A DNA stretch of 35,758 nucleotides from CAZEFK01 sp964511405 (GCA_964511405.1 CAZEFK010000053.1:1-35758); one strand, 5' to 3'; numbered from the stretch's first letter, positions 18,418 to 26,011 are shown. A program made the numbers and translations. Notes: generated by a model not told the origin, from the letters alone.

Positions 18418-19473
18418 TCACGCCTCGACCGGCACCGTGTGCTCGGGCGACCACGTCAGCTGGACGGCACTGCCTGCGGCGAAGGCCTGGGTCTCCCGGT
18501 TCTGCGCGAATACCTTGAGCTCGGCACCGTCGGGCCCATCGAGCAGGTAGGTCGAGGCGGCGCCGGCATAGATCACGTCGCGCACCGTCGCCGGCACCGC
18601 GTTGCACCCGGGCGCGGCGGTGCCCGGTGCGGCCAGCGCCATCTTCTCGGGCCGCACGATCACGGCCACCTCGGAGCCTGCGGCCGGCAGCGGATCGGCG
18701 GTGCGCAGCACGCCGCCCGCGACCGCGATGCCGCCCTCCGCGACGCGGCCGCGGAACAGGTTGGCGTCGCCCAGGAAGGCGGCGGCGAAGCGGGTCTTCG
18801 GCCGCTCATAGACCTCGCCCGGCGCCCCCATCTGGACGATGCGGCCGCGGTCCAGGATCGCGACCTGGTCCGACAGGGTCAGCGCCTCCTCTTGGTCGTG
18901 GGTCACGAACACGGTGGTCAGGCCGCTGTCGCGCTGGATCCGACGCAGCTCCACCTGCATGTCCTGACGCAGCCGGCGGTCGAGCGCGGACAAGGGCTCG
19001 TCCAGCAGCAGCACGCGGGGCTTGGTCACGATGGCGCGGGCCAGGGCCACGCGCTGCTGCTGGCCGCCCGACAGCTGCTTGGGCTTGCGGTCGGCGAAGC
19101 CGGGCAGCCGCACCAGCTCCAACGCGCGCTCGACCTCGCGCGCCGCCGCGGCGCCGCGCACGCCGCGCCGGTTGAGGCCGAACACCACGTTCTCGGCCAC
19201 CGTCATGTGCGGGAACAGCGCGTAGGACTGGAACACCATGCCGATGTTGCGACGCCACACCGGCTGCCGGGTGACGTCGGCGCCGCCGATCCGGACCTCG
19301 CCCTCCTCGGGGATCACGAAGCCGGCGACGATGCGCAGCAACGTGGTCTTGCCCGAGCCCGAGGGCCCGAGCAGGCTGGTGAAGCGCCCGGCCGCGAACT
19401 GGGCGCTGACCTGGTCGAGCACGCGGACGGCGCCATAGCTCTTGCCGACCGCTTGGATATCGACGGCGCTCAC
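18418..19473 (-). CDS. PotA-type ABC transporter ATPase
   Basis: A 351-residue ATPase with Walker A GPSGSGKTT (36-44), Q-loop MVFQSYALFPHMT (79-91), signature LSGGQQQR (134-141), Walker B LLLDEP (155-160) and switch His192. A C-terminal TOBE-like regulatory region (about 250-350) is typical of the spermidine/putrescine, iron and sugar importer ATPases. It energises the two permeases encoded upstream. The start is GTG at 19473, which overlaps the preceding permease stop as GTGA. A longer open frame continues upstream but merely reads across the permease gene. It is the last gene of a long minus-strand operon with an ADP-ribosylglycohydrolase and a PfkB kinase, so the cargo is probably not an ordinary polyamine. 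Confidence 0.93.
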   Translation of the reverse strand: MSAVDIQAVGKSYGAVRVLDQVSAQFAAGRFTSLLGPSGSGKTTLLRIVAGFVIPEEGEVRIGGADVTRQPVWRRNIGMVFQSYALFPHMTVAENVVFGLNRRGVRGAAAAREVERALELVRLPGFADRKPKQLSGGQQQRVALARAIVTKPRVLLLDEPLSALDRRLRQDMQVELRRIQRDSGLTTVFVTHDQEEALTLSDQVAILDRGRIVQMGAPGEVYERPKTRFAAAFLGDANLFRGRVAEGGIAVAGGVLRTADPLPAAGSEVAVIVRPEKMALAAPGTAAPGCNAVPATVRDVIYAGAASTYLLDGPDGAELKVFAQNRETQAFAAGSAVQLTWSPEHTVPVEA

Positions 19474-20240
19474 TTCGGCCCGCCCATCTTGGACAGGCGG
19501 GCAAACAGCAGGATCAGGATCATCGAAACGCCCAGAAGAAGGGTCGAGATGGCGTTGATCTCGGGCGTGAAGCCCTTGCGGATCGAGGAATAGATCTCGA
19601 CCGGCAGGGTGGTGACGCCCGGCGTCGCCAGGAAATAGGAGACGACGAACTGGTCCAACGACACCGCGAACGCGAACAGCGCGGCGGCGGTGACGCTGGG
19701 CGCCAGCAGCGGCAGGGTGATGCGGAGGAACGCGTGGGCCGGGGTCGAGCCCAGGCTCATCGCCGCCTGCTCCAGGTCCTCGCTCAAGGTCTGCAGGCCG
19801 GTCCCGACCACCAGAATGACATAGGGGATGGCCAGCGCCACATGGCCCAGGATCATGGCGTGCAGGCCCCGCCCGATGCCGGTCCAGAAGAAGAACACCA
19901 GCATCGCCGTGCCGGTGATCAGCCAGGGGATGGCGATCGGCGGCAGCAGCAGCGCCTGCAGCAGCGAGCGGCCGCGGAAGCGCTTGCGCGACAGCGCGAG
20001 GCCCGCGAGCGTGCCGATCGCGGTCGCCAGCACCGAAGTGGCGATCGCCACCAGCACGCTGTTGCGGCTGGCGTCCAGGAGCTTCTGGTTGTCGGCCAGG
20101 GCCGCGAACCAATGCAGCGACGGCTCGATCGGCAGGGCGTAGAGCTCCGACGCGTTGAACGCCATCGCCACCATGACCGCGATCGGCAGGTAGAGGAACG
20201 CCAGCACCGCCAGCAGATAGCCGCGACCGAGGGCGATCAT
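19470..20240 (-). CDS. PotC-type ABC transporter permease
   Basis: A 256-residue permease with about six membrane helices and the EAA loop near its C-terminal half (EDLEQAAMSLGSTPAHAFLRI), which docks to the ATPase. It belongs to the PotC/binding-protein-dependent inner-membrane family and would form the channel with the PotB-type partner. ATG at 20240 was chosen because it lies 7 bases after the partner's stop and begins right before the first helix; an in-frame ATG at 20294 would overlap potB and add a non-membrane tail. Its stop overlaps the ATPase start. Confidence 0.92.
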   Translation of the reverse strand: MIALGRGYLLAVLAFLYLPIAVMVAMAFNASELYALPIEPSLHWFAALADNQKLLDASRNSVLVAIATSVLATAIGTLAGLALSRKRFRGRSLLQALLLPPIAIPWLITGTAMLVFFFWTGIGRGLHAMILGHVALAIPYVILVVGTGLQTLSEDLEQAAMSLGSTPAHAFLRITLPLLAPSVTAAALFAFAVSLDQFVVSYFLATPGVTTLPVEIYSSIRKGFTPEINAISTLLLGVSMILILLFARLSKMGGPK

Positions 20241-20247
20241 CGGCGGC

Positions 20248-21150
20248 TCAGGCCGAGTGCAGGCGGCCGCGGAGGACGCCCGAGGACGCGGCAAAGATCA
20301 CCAGCACCACCGCCAGCATGGTGAAGGACAGGGCCGCCCCCAGCGGCCAGTTGAACGCCTGGGTGAACTGGTCCTCGATCACGGTGCCCATGGTGACCCC
20401 GACCCGGCCGCCCAGGATGCGCGGCTCCATGAAGCTGCCGATCACGGGCACGAAGATCAGGATCGAGCCCGAGACCAGCCCGGGCAGCGACAGCGGCAGG
20501 ATGACCTTGGCCAGAACCACCGGCCAGCGCGCGCCCAGGCTCTGGGCCGCCTCCAGGATCGCATCGTCGATCGCGACCAGCGCCAGATAGCAGGTCAGGA
20601 TCATGTAGGGCAGGTAGGCGTGGATCAGACCGATCACGATCGCCGGGAAGCTGTACAGCACGCCCTGCGGCGGCGCATCGGGCGCCGCCAGATGCACCAG
20701 CACGTCGATCAGGCCGCCGTCGCGCAGCACCATGGTCCACGAGAACACGCGGACCAGGCCGTTGGTCCAGAACGGCAGGATGATCAGCAGGAACAGCACG
20801 CCGCGCACCCGCCCGCGGGTGGCGCGCGCCAGCGCCAGCGCCGCCGGCAGCCCGATCGCCGCGCACAGGCCGGTGGTCCAGAAGCCCAGCGACAAGGACG
20901 TCCACGCGACGTCGACCAGGTACGGCCGGCGCACGAAGGCCAGGTAGTTCGCGATCGTCAGCACCAGAGGCTTGCCGCCGAAGGGCGCCGCCTTCAGGAA
21001 GCTGAACCCCAGCATGGTGGCCAGCGGCAGGAACACCGCGATGGTCAGCCACGCATAGGCGGGCAGCAGCATGCCGGCGATGGCGAACCCGCCGCGCGCC
21101 CGAGGGCGCGCGGCGGCCACCGGAGCCGCCAGGGCGGCCTCACTTGGCAT
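20248..21150 (-). CDS. PotB-type ABC transporter permease
   Basis: A 300-residue permease with about six helices after a short basic N-terminal tail, and an EAA-type loop (DAILEAAQSLGARWPVVLAKV). It resembles PotB/PotH, the first permease of polyamine-type importers. The ATG at 21150 lies inside the last codons of the binding-protein gene (11-base overlap), so translation is coupled. It pairs with the permease encoded directly downstream. Confidence 0.92.
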   Translation of the reverse strand: MPSEAALAAPVAAARPRARGGFAIAGMLLPAYAWLTIAVFLPLATMLGFSFLKAAPFGGKPLVLTIANYLAFVRRPYLVDVAWTSLSLGFWTTGLCAAIGLPAALALARATRGRVRGVLFLLIILPFWTNGLVRVFSWTMVLRDGGLIDVLVHLAAPDAPPQGVLYSFPAIVIGLIHAYLPYMILTCYLALVAIDDAILEAAQSLGARWPVVLAKVILPLSLPGLVSGSILIFVPVIGSFMEPRILGGRVGVTMGTVIEDQFTQAFNWPLGAALSFTMLAVVLVIFAASSGVLRGRLHSA

Positions 21151-22222
21151 AGAACGCCTTGACCTCCTGCCATAGGTCGGCGAACTGGGTCCGCCGGTCG
21201 TCCGGCATCGCCGCCATGAACTGCAGCTTGGACAAGTATTCGGGCTTGTACAGCTGCTTGGTCAGGTCGTCGCCCGGCAACGCGGCCATGGCCGCGCTGT
21301 TGGCCGACGCCGGCGCCCCCGCCTTGGTCGCCCACTCGACATAGAAGCCGGGGTCGATCATGTAGTTGATGAAGGCGTAGGCGGACTCCTTGTGGGTGCT
21401 GGTCGCCGGCACCGCCAGGCTGTCCAGCCAGCCGATCGCCCCTTCCTTCGGCACCACGAAGTCGACCGGCAGGTGCAGGCGCTTCTGCGACCGGACCGCG
21501 GCCCCCGACCAGTAGATCGAGACGTCGAAGGCGCCGGCCGAGAACGCCTTGTTCCACTCATCCTCGCTCGACCACAGGAGCTTCACGTTCTTCTTGAACG
21601 ACTTCAGCTTGTCGGCGATCGCCTTGAGGTCCTTGGGATTATTGATGTCCTGCCCGGTCAGCAGGGCGCCGACCGCGACCTCGGTGGTCGAGTCGTCGAA
21701 CAAGGCGACGCGGTCGGCATAGGCCGGATCGCCGAGCAGGGCGAAGCTGTCGGGGTTGGCGACCTTGCCCTGGCGCACCCCCAGCGAGTTCATGCCCCAC
21801 ACCCACGGGATCCCATAGCCCTTGCCGTTCATGTGCAGGTTCGGGTGGTCCTTGAGCGTCGCCGGCAGATCCTTGGCGTTGGCGACCTTCGACAGGTCGA
21901 CCGCGTCGACCAGGCTCTCGCCGGCCACCTGCTGAATCCGCGCGCTGTTGACCAGCACCACGTCATAGACGCCCGGATTGGTGCGCAGCTTGGTCACCAT
22001 CTCGGGCTCGGAATTGAAGTAGTCGTGCTTGACCGTGATCCCGGTCTTGTCGGCGAACGCCTTGACCGCCCAGGCCTCGTCGGTGCCATAGCCCTGCCAG
22101 TTCAGCACCGTGATGGTGTCGGCGGCGCGCGCCGCCCGCCCGAAGCCGCCCAGCGCCGCGCCGGCGACGAGGCCCGAGCCCGCAAGCTTGCCGAAAGTAC
22201 GCCGGCTGATGGGTCGCAGCAT
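21140..22222 (-). CDS. PotD-type periplasmic solute-binding protein with Tat signal
   Basis: A 360-residue periplasmic binding protein of the spermidine/putrescine class (TITVLNWQGYGTDEAW at the start of the mature part). The N-terminus carries a twin-arginine motif, SRRTFGK (6-12), followed by a Gly/Ala-rich hydrophobic stretch and an ARA cut site near residue 33, so export by the Tat pathway is likely. It captures the solute for the two permeases and ATPase encoded downstream. ATG at 22222 has a strong GAGAGGGA ribosome binding site. The acidic polyamine-contact residues cannot be confirmed by eye, and the operon context argues for another ligand. Confidence 0.92.
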   Translation of the reverse strand: MLRPISRRTFGKLAGSGLVAGAALGGFGRAARAADTITVLNWQGYGTDEAWAVKAFADKTGITVKHDYFNSEPEMVTKLRTNPGVYDVVLVNSARIQQVAGESLVDAVDLSKVANAKDLPATLKDHPNLHMNGKGYGIPWVWGMNSLGVRQGKVANPDSFALLGDPAYADRVALFDDSTTEVAVGALLTGQDINNPKDLKAIADKLKSFKKNVKLLWSSEDEWNKAFSAGAFDVSIYWSGAAVRSQKRLHLPVDFVVPKEGAIGWLDSLAVPATSTHKESAYAFINYMIDPGFYVEWATKAGAPASANSAAMAALPGDDLTKQLYKPEYLSKLQFMAAMPDDRRTQFADLWQEVKAFYAK

Positions 22223-22236
22223 GGTCCCTCTCCCTC

Positions 22237-23181
22237 TCAGTGAAGCTTCTCTGTCGATCGAGTGCCGGCCAGGCGCTCGACGTCGGCGCGCCACGGGGCG
22301 CGATCGGGCCCGCGCCGCGCGACCAGGAGCGCCGCGGCGGCATTGGCGAAAACGGCAGCCTCGGGTGCCCCGGCGCCACTGGCAAGCGCTGCCGTGAAGG
22401 CGCCGAGATGGGTATCGCCGGCGCCGTTGCTGTCGACGGCGTCGACCGCGAAGCCGGCCACGGTGCGGACCGCGTCGGCGGTCGCGACCAGGCAGCCCGC
22501 CGGACCGAGGCGAACGACCACGCCACCATCGGGCCGGCCCAGGCGGCTGCGCAGCGCTGATGCGGCCGCCAGCGGCGCCGGCAGGCCGGTCAGCAGCGCG
22601 GCCTCGCGCGCGTTGCAGCTGACCCAGCGGCAGTGCGCCAGCACGGCGGCGAGCCGGTCGGCGGGAATGTCCGCGGCCAGCGGCCCAGGGTCGAAGCTGA
22701 CCCAAGGGTCGCCGGGCACTGCCGCAAGCCAGGCGGCCAACGCCGGACCGCTAGTCGGATAGGCCAGCGTGTAGCCGGAGACATGGATCCAGTCGGCGGG
22801 GGTCGGCCGGATTGCGGCGAGCGTCGCGGCGTCGAGCTCGGCCTCCGCGCCGGTGGCCGTGACGAAGCTGCGCTCGCCGTCCGGCGTGACCAGGACGATG
22901 CAGCTGCCGCTGTCGCCGTCGCTGGCCGGCTGCAGCACGGCGACGCCGGCCGCCGCCAGCGCCCGGCGCACCAGTTCGCCGAACGGCCCGCTGCCATGGC
23001 GCCCGCCATAAGCCGCGGGCAGCCCGCAGCGTGTGGCCGCGACCAGCAGGTTCATGCCACCGCCGACCTGCAGGAACCTGCCGGTGGCGGTCACCTCGGC
23101 ACCCGCTTCGGGCAGCCGGTCGATCGCGCGCACGATATCCACCACGATCCCGCCCATCAGCAGGAGCCGCGGCGCGGTCAT
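22237..23181 (-). CDS. PfkB/ribokinase-family sugar kinase, YegV-like
   Basis: A 314-residue kinase with the N-terminal MGGIVVDIVRAIDRLPEAG and GGGMNLLVAA motifs and the C-terminal PfkB signature SNGAGDTHLGAF, in which Asp256 of GAGD is the expected catalytic base. Family members phosphorylate sugars or nucleosides with ATP in the cytosol. Size and neighbours match E. coli YegV (about 321 residues), which is encoded beside an ADP-ribosylglycohydrolase (YegU) and a GntR regulator (YegW), exactly as here. The likely job is to phosphorylate the sugar released by the hydrolase. The start overlaps the preceding partial hydrolase copy as ATGA. The binding-protein gene follows after 14 bases. The substrate is unknown. 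Confidence 0.9.
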   Translation of the reverse strand: MTAPRLLLMGGIVVDIVRAIDRLPEAGAEVTATGRFLQVGGGMNLLVAATRCGLPAAYGGRHGSGPFGELVRRALAAAGVAVLQPASDGDSGSCIVLVTPDGERSFVTATGAEAELDAATLAAIRPTPADWIHVSGYTLAYPTSGPALAAWLAAVPGDPWVSFDPGPLAADIPADRLAAVLAHCRWVSCNAREAALLTGLPAPLAAASALRSRLGRPDGGVVVRLGPAGCLVATADAVRTVAGFAVDAVDSNGAGDTHLGAFTAALASGAGAPEAAVFANAAAALLVARRGPDRAPWRADVERLAGTRSTEKLH

Positions 23182-23208
23182 GGGGCGCGGGCCCGCAGCG
23201 CCAGCAGG
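23161..23208. repeat. 48-bp direct repeat, copy 1 (hydrolase tail / kinase head)
   Basis: Covers the start of the kinase gene and the last codons of the deleted hydrolase copy. It recurs at 23427-23474 with about two mismatches, 266 bases away. Confidence 0.85.
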
Positions 23209-23447
23209 GCGGGCCGGGTCGGCATGCCCAGGGCATCGCCGATGGCAAGGCCGTAGAGCGCGCCCAAGGCCCGGTCCAGGGCACCGTCCAGCACCGCCAC
23301 TGCCTTGTCCACCGCCCTGGGCCGCAGGTCCATGGCGCCCCCCTGCACGCGACGAAATTCATTCGCATACAAACAGTCTGGCAGTGGACGCACGCTGTCA
23401 AGCCGTGGCGAGAGGGGCGCCAGGGCCAGGAGCCGCGGCGCGGTCAT
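23178..23447 (-). pseudogene. Internally deleted, chimeric second copy of the ADP-ribosylglycohydrolase gene
   Basis: An open frame of 90 codons starting at an ATG that overlaps the stop of the full hydrolase gene (ATGA), and itself overlapping the kinase start as ATGA. It opens with MTAPRLL, the same start as the kinase gene. About 30 unrelated residues follow, then, from an internal ATG at 23333, a block RALGALYGLAIGDALGMPT identical to residues 11-29 of the full hydrolase. This is joined directly to the hydrolase's last residues, ALLALRARAP. Everything between, including the metal-binding TDD and GGDADT motifs, is missing, so it cannot be an active hydrolase. The reading frame is still open and may serve to couple translation to the kinase. 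Confidence 0.75.
23216..23283. repeat. 68-bp direct repeat, copy 1 (hydrolase 5' end)
   Basis: Matches 24373-24440 at 66 of 68 bases. This is the 5' part of the deleted hydrolase copy, encoding LGALYGLAIGDALGMPT. Confidence 0.88.
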
Positions 23448-23474
23448 GGGGCACGGGCCCGCAGCGCCAGCAAG
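23427..23474. repeat. 48-bp direct repeat, copy 2 (tail of the full hydrolase gene)
   Basis: Partner of 23161-23208. Covers the true 3' end of the full hydrolase gene plus a copy of the first seven kinase codons. The repeated kinase head here is not followed by a kinase. Confidence 0.85.
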
Positions 23475-24460
23475 GCGCGCGCCAAGGGTTCCAGGTCGAG
23501 CCCGTTGACCTGGCGGATCATGGCCACCGCCTCGGCCGGCAGGGCGGCGAGCCCGACGCAGGCGCCGCCGACGGCACCGGCGATGGCGCCGACGGTGTCG
23601 GCGTCGCCGCCCAGATTGGCGGCCAGCAGCGCCGCCCGCCACGGCTCGCCGCCGGTCGCGGCCAGCACCGCGAACGCGGCCGGCACCGATTCCTGGGTTG
23701 CGAGGCTGGTCCCGACCAGCTCGACGATCTGCCGACCGGCCTGGTCCTCGGGCAGGCCCGAGACCAGGTCCACGGCCCAGGCGATGCGGGCGGCGACGTC
23801 GGCGCCGGCCACCCAGCGACCCTCGGCGGCGCCCAGCCTTGCGGCCTCCATCGCCGCGGCCAGCGCCCCGCGCCAGCTGGCGCCCGCGACGCCGGCGCTG
23901 ACGGCCGCCGCGACCGCCGCGGCCCCGGCGATGGCGACGCCGGTGTTGTGGGTTGGCCGGCTGGTCTCGGCCACGCGCTCGACCAGCACGGCAACCGGAC
24001 CCGGTGGGCAGGCGATCCCCAGCGGCGCAATGCGCATGGCGGCGCCGTTGGTGTCGCCGGTGCGGCCGGCCTCGGCCGGCGGCACGCCGGCGTTGAGCGC
24101 CTCGAGCGCCCGGCGCGTCGACGGCCCGAGCAGGTCCAGCCCGCCGCGGGCCGCGACGTCGCGCTCCCAATCCATCAGGGCCTGGGCGAACCGGCGCGGG
24201 TCGAGCACGCCGCCGCCGTCGACGAGCGCCTGGCCCAGCAGCACGGCCTGCTCGGTGTCGTCGGTGATGCGGCCGGCGGGCAGGCCGCGGGCGATCGGAT
24301 GGTCGGCCGCGGCGGCGACGAAACGATCGATCCGGCCAAAGCGGGCGCGGACCTGGGCCGGCGACAGCAACTGGGTCGGCATGCCCAGGGCATCGCCGAT
24401 GGCAAGGCCGTAGAGCGCGCCCAAGGCTCGGTCCTGGGCACGGTCGAGGCCGGCGGTCAT
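23444..24460 (-). CDS. ADP-ribosylglycohydrolase-family protein, YegU-like
   Basis: A 338-residue enzyme of the DraG/ARH fold. The metal-binding motifs are present: LYGLAIGDALG near the start (16-26), ITDDTEQA with Asp67/Asp68, and GGDADT (284-289) followed by a GAIAGAVGGA helix. ARH enzymes cleave N- or O-glycosidic bonds to ADP-ribose with two magnesium ions. The YegU branch has no proven substrate, and its association with a sugar kinase and an importer suggests a small glycosidic compound rather than a modified protein. Length is close to YegU (about 334). The start overlaps the regulator stop as ATGA. The stop overlaps a truncated tandem copy of itself. Fold assignment is firm; the reaction is inferred. 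Confidence 0.9.
   Translation of the reverse strand: MTAGLDRAQDRALGALYGLAIGDALGMPTQLLSPAQVRARFGRIDRFVAAAADHPIARGLPAGRITDDTEQAVLLGQALVDGGGVLDPRRFAQALMDWERDVAARGGLDLLGPSTRRALEALNAGVPPAEAGRTGDTNGAAMRIAPLGIACPPGPVAVLVERVAETSRPTHNTGVAIAGAAAVAAAVSAGVAGASWRGALAAAMEAARLGAAEGRWVAGADVAARIAWAVDLVSGLPEDQAGRQIVELVGTSLATQESVPAAFAVLAATGGEPWRAALLAANLGGDADTVGAIAGAVGGACVGLAALPAEAVAMIRQVNGLDLEPLARALLALRARAP
24373..24440. repeat. 68-bp direct repeat, copy 2 (5' end of the full hydrolase gene)
   Basis: Partner of 23216-23283, within codons 7-29 of the intact hydrolase gene. The near-identity at the DNA level, including third codon positions, indicates recent duplication or gene conversion. Confidence 0.88.
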
Positions 24461-25176
24461 GGCTCGACGAACCGCAGATGCAGGCGGAAGCGCTCGGGGT
24501 CGAGCAGGCTCACCACATGCTCGACCGGCCGGCCGTCGGCGCCGCGGCTCAGCCGCCGCGTCCGCAGAAACGGCGTCCCGATCTCACGGCCAAGCACGGT
24601 GGCATCGGCCGGTTCCAGCCGGCACAGTTCCGCCCACTCCTCGCCCGACTGCGGAAACAGCCCGGCTTCGGCCAAGGTGCGGCTGAGCGAGCCGTCGGCA
24701 AGGCCGCGAGCCGGCAGGCCGTCCAACGCCGGCACCTGCGGCACCCGGCTGCGCTCGAGCGAGATCGCGCGGCCGGAGCCGGACAGGCGCCTGATCCGGT
24801 CGACCGCCACGAAGCGGTCGTCGCCCAGCCCCAGCTCGGCGGCCAAGGCGGCGTCGCGGACGGATGCCAGGCACAAGAGCTCGGTGTCGAGCGCGACGCC
24901 GGCCTCGGCCAGCGCCCGCGACCAGCCCAGGCTGTTGTCGATCGTGCGGCTGTCGAAGGTGACGAACGAGCCGATGCCGCTGTGGGTCGCGATCAACCCA
25001 CGCTGGGCCAGATCCTCCAGCCCCTTGCGCACGGTGTTGCGGCTGACCGCGAACCGGCGCGCGAGCTGGTGCTCGCTCTCGAGGCGCGCGCCGCGAGGCA
25101 GCCTGCCCTTGCGGATCTCGGCTTCCAGGGCGCTGGCGACCCCTTTCGACTTGGACGGCGGGTCCGGCGGCGGCAT
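24457..25176 (-). CDS. GntR-family regulator of the HutC type, YegW-like
   Basis: A 239-residue regulator: an N-terminal GntR winged helix (about 10-75, with ARLESEHQLARRFAVSRNTVRKGLEDLAQRGLI) and a C-terminal UTRA/HutC effector domain (about 90-235) that usually binds a small metabolite of the controlled pathway. It heads the operon and its stop overlaps the hydrolase start (ATGA), so it probably represses itself and the downstream genes until the effector appears. ATG at 25176 was chosen. The frame extends to a TTG at 25200, but that codon lies inside the tandem repeat likely to be the operator. Its match in E. coli is YegW, next to yegTUV. Confidence 0.9.
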   Translation of the reverse strand: MPPPDPPSKSKGVASALEAEIRKGRLPRGARLESEHQLARRFAVSRNTVRKGLEDLAQRGLIATHSGIGSFVTFDSRTIDNSLGWSRALAEAGVALDTELLCLASVRDAALAAELGLGDDRFVAVDRIRRLSGSGRAISLERSRVPQVPALDGLPARGLADGSLSRTLAEAGLFPQSGEEWAELCRLEPADATVLGREIGTPFLRTRRLSRGADGRPVEHVVSLLDPERFRLHLRFVEP

Positions 25177-25189
25177 CGCGTTTCCACAG

Positions 25190-25209
25190 AACCTGTTCAA
25201 ACCTGTTCA
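25190..25209 (-). promoter_or_regulatory. Perfect 10-bp tandem repeat before the GntR gene: candidate operator
   Basis: The 10-base unit AACCTGTTCA (plus strand) occurs twice in tandem, 14-33 bases upstream of the regulator ATG. One full turn of DNA separates the copies, so two protein subunits would bind on the same face. A perfect TTGACA hexamer lies upstream on the minus strand (25245-25240), with only a weak -10 (near 25221-25216), which would place the repeat just downstream of the transcription start, a usual place for a repressor site. That the encoded GntR protein binds here is inference. Confidence 0.5.
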
Positions 25210-25270
25210 GTCAGAACTCTGCGACCGCCGCCAGTCCCCTGTCAATGCCGCACCGGACGCCCCGATGGGG

Positions 25271-25588
25271 TCATCGCACCGTGCGCGTCGTTGTCGTGGT
25301 GGTGTCGGGCTCGAGCATCGGGCCCGTCCACTGCCTGCGGACGGTCGTCTGGCGAGAGCCGTCGGCGCCGCGGACGTCGCTGCGCGAGGTGTCGACATTG
25401 CCGCCGACACCGGTCCGGCTCGACTGGCTGCGCTCGACCTGGTTGCCATAGATGTCGGTCGAACGCTCGGTGTGCGTCGTGCTGGAGGTACCGGGCACCA
25501 CGGGCGCCGCGTCCTCCATGGCCTGCGCCATGGCGCCGCCCGCCGTCGCGGCCAGCAGCGCCATCCCGGCGATCGCGTATCGAAGCAT
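25271..25588 (-). CDS. Small secreted protein of unknown function, Thr/Ser/Arg-rich
   Basis: A 105-residue protein with a clear signal peptide (MLRYAIAGMALLAATAGGAMA, cut before Gln22). The mature part is polar, rich in Thr, Ser, Arg and Asp, and probably disordered. It includes ERSTDIYGNQVERSQSSRTG and ends in a run of six threonines and a basic tail. I do not recognise the family. A decayed relative lies at 29739-29960 on the same strand, which shows the sequence was once a real, conserved gene in this genome. It sits just upstream of the yeg-like operon on the same strand but is separated by that operon's control region. Confidence 0.75.
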   Translation of the reverse strand: MLRYAIAGMALLAATAGGAMAQAMEDAAPVVPGTSSTTHTERSTDIYGNQVERSQSSRTGVGGNVDTSRSDVRGADGSRQTTVRRQWTGPMLEPDTTTTTTRTVR

Positions 25589-25817
25589 GCCTGTGCTCCA
25601 TCAAAGCGCTTCCCGAAGGAAGCTCCGACAGGCCAACAGGATTTACGCGCCGAAGTTCCCCGGGGCGCGTCAGGGGCACACATCCCAAATGCCCAGCTTT
25701 GTTTCACTGCGCCGGATGTCAGGCCTTCGATGAATTTTGCTATGGGTATGGCCATCGACGACATGCACAAAGCCCTGTTCGGCGTCGATCTGGAGCCGGC
25801 GTAACGCACACATCCCC

Positions 25818-25842
25818 AGGAAATGCGCGCGACGCATTTCCT
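25818..25842 (+). terminator. Hairpin after a relic frame, possible terminator
   Basis: AGGAAATGCG and CGCATTTCCT form a perfect 10-bp stem around a 5-base loop, 14 bases after the TAA at 25802. The run of T expected of an intrinsic terminator is short, so it could instead be a protein site or a relic of one. Confidence 0.4.
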
Positions 25843-26011
25843 TCCATCCATTATGCGGGAGCCCGTTATCGGGCGTCACTGGCCTGAAGACCGATCCGCG
25901 CTGGCTGCCCAACCAAGCGCCCAGCAGCTCTGCACCGAGCTTTTCACAGCCGCGATTCGCACGCAAGCTGCACGCCCGGGCGTAGACAATACCAAATCTT
26001 GCAATTTTGTC

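Noticed and set aside
19474..20112. N-terminal extension of the ABC ATPase frame
   Set aside because: It reads through the permease gene in another frame; the GTG at 19473 gives a normal PotA-like start.
23033..25804. 923-codon plus-strand frame
   Set aside because: Runs antisense through the kinase, hydrolase and regulator genes; a GC-rich shadow. Only its last codons (about 25690-25804) were kept as a possible relic.
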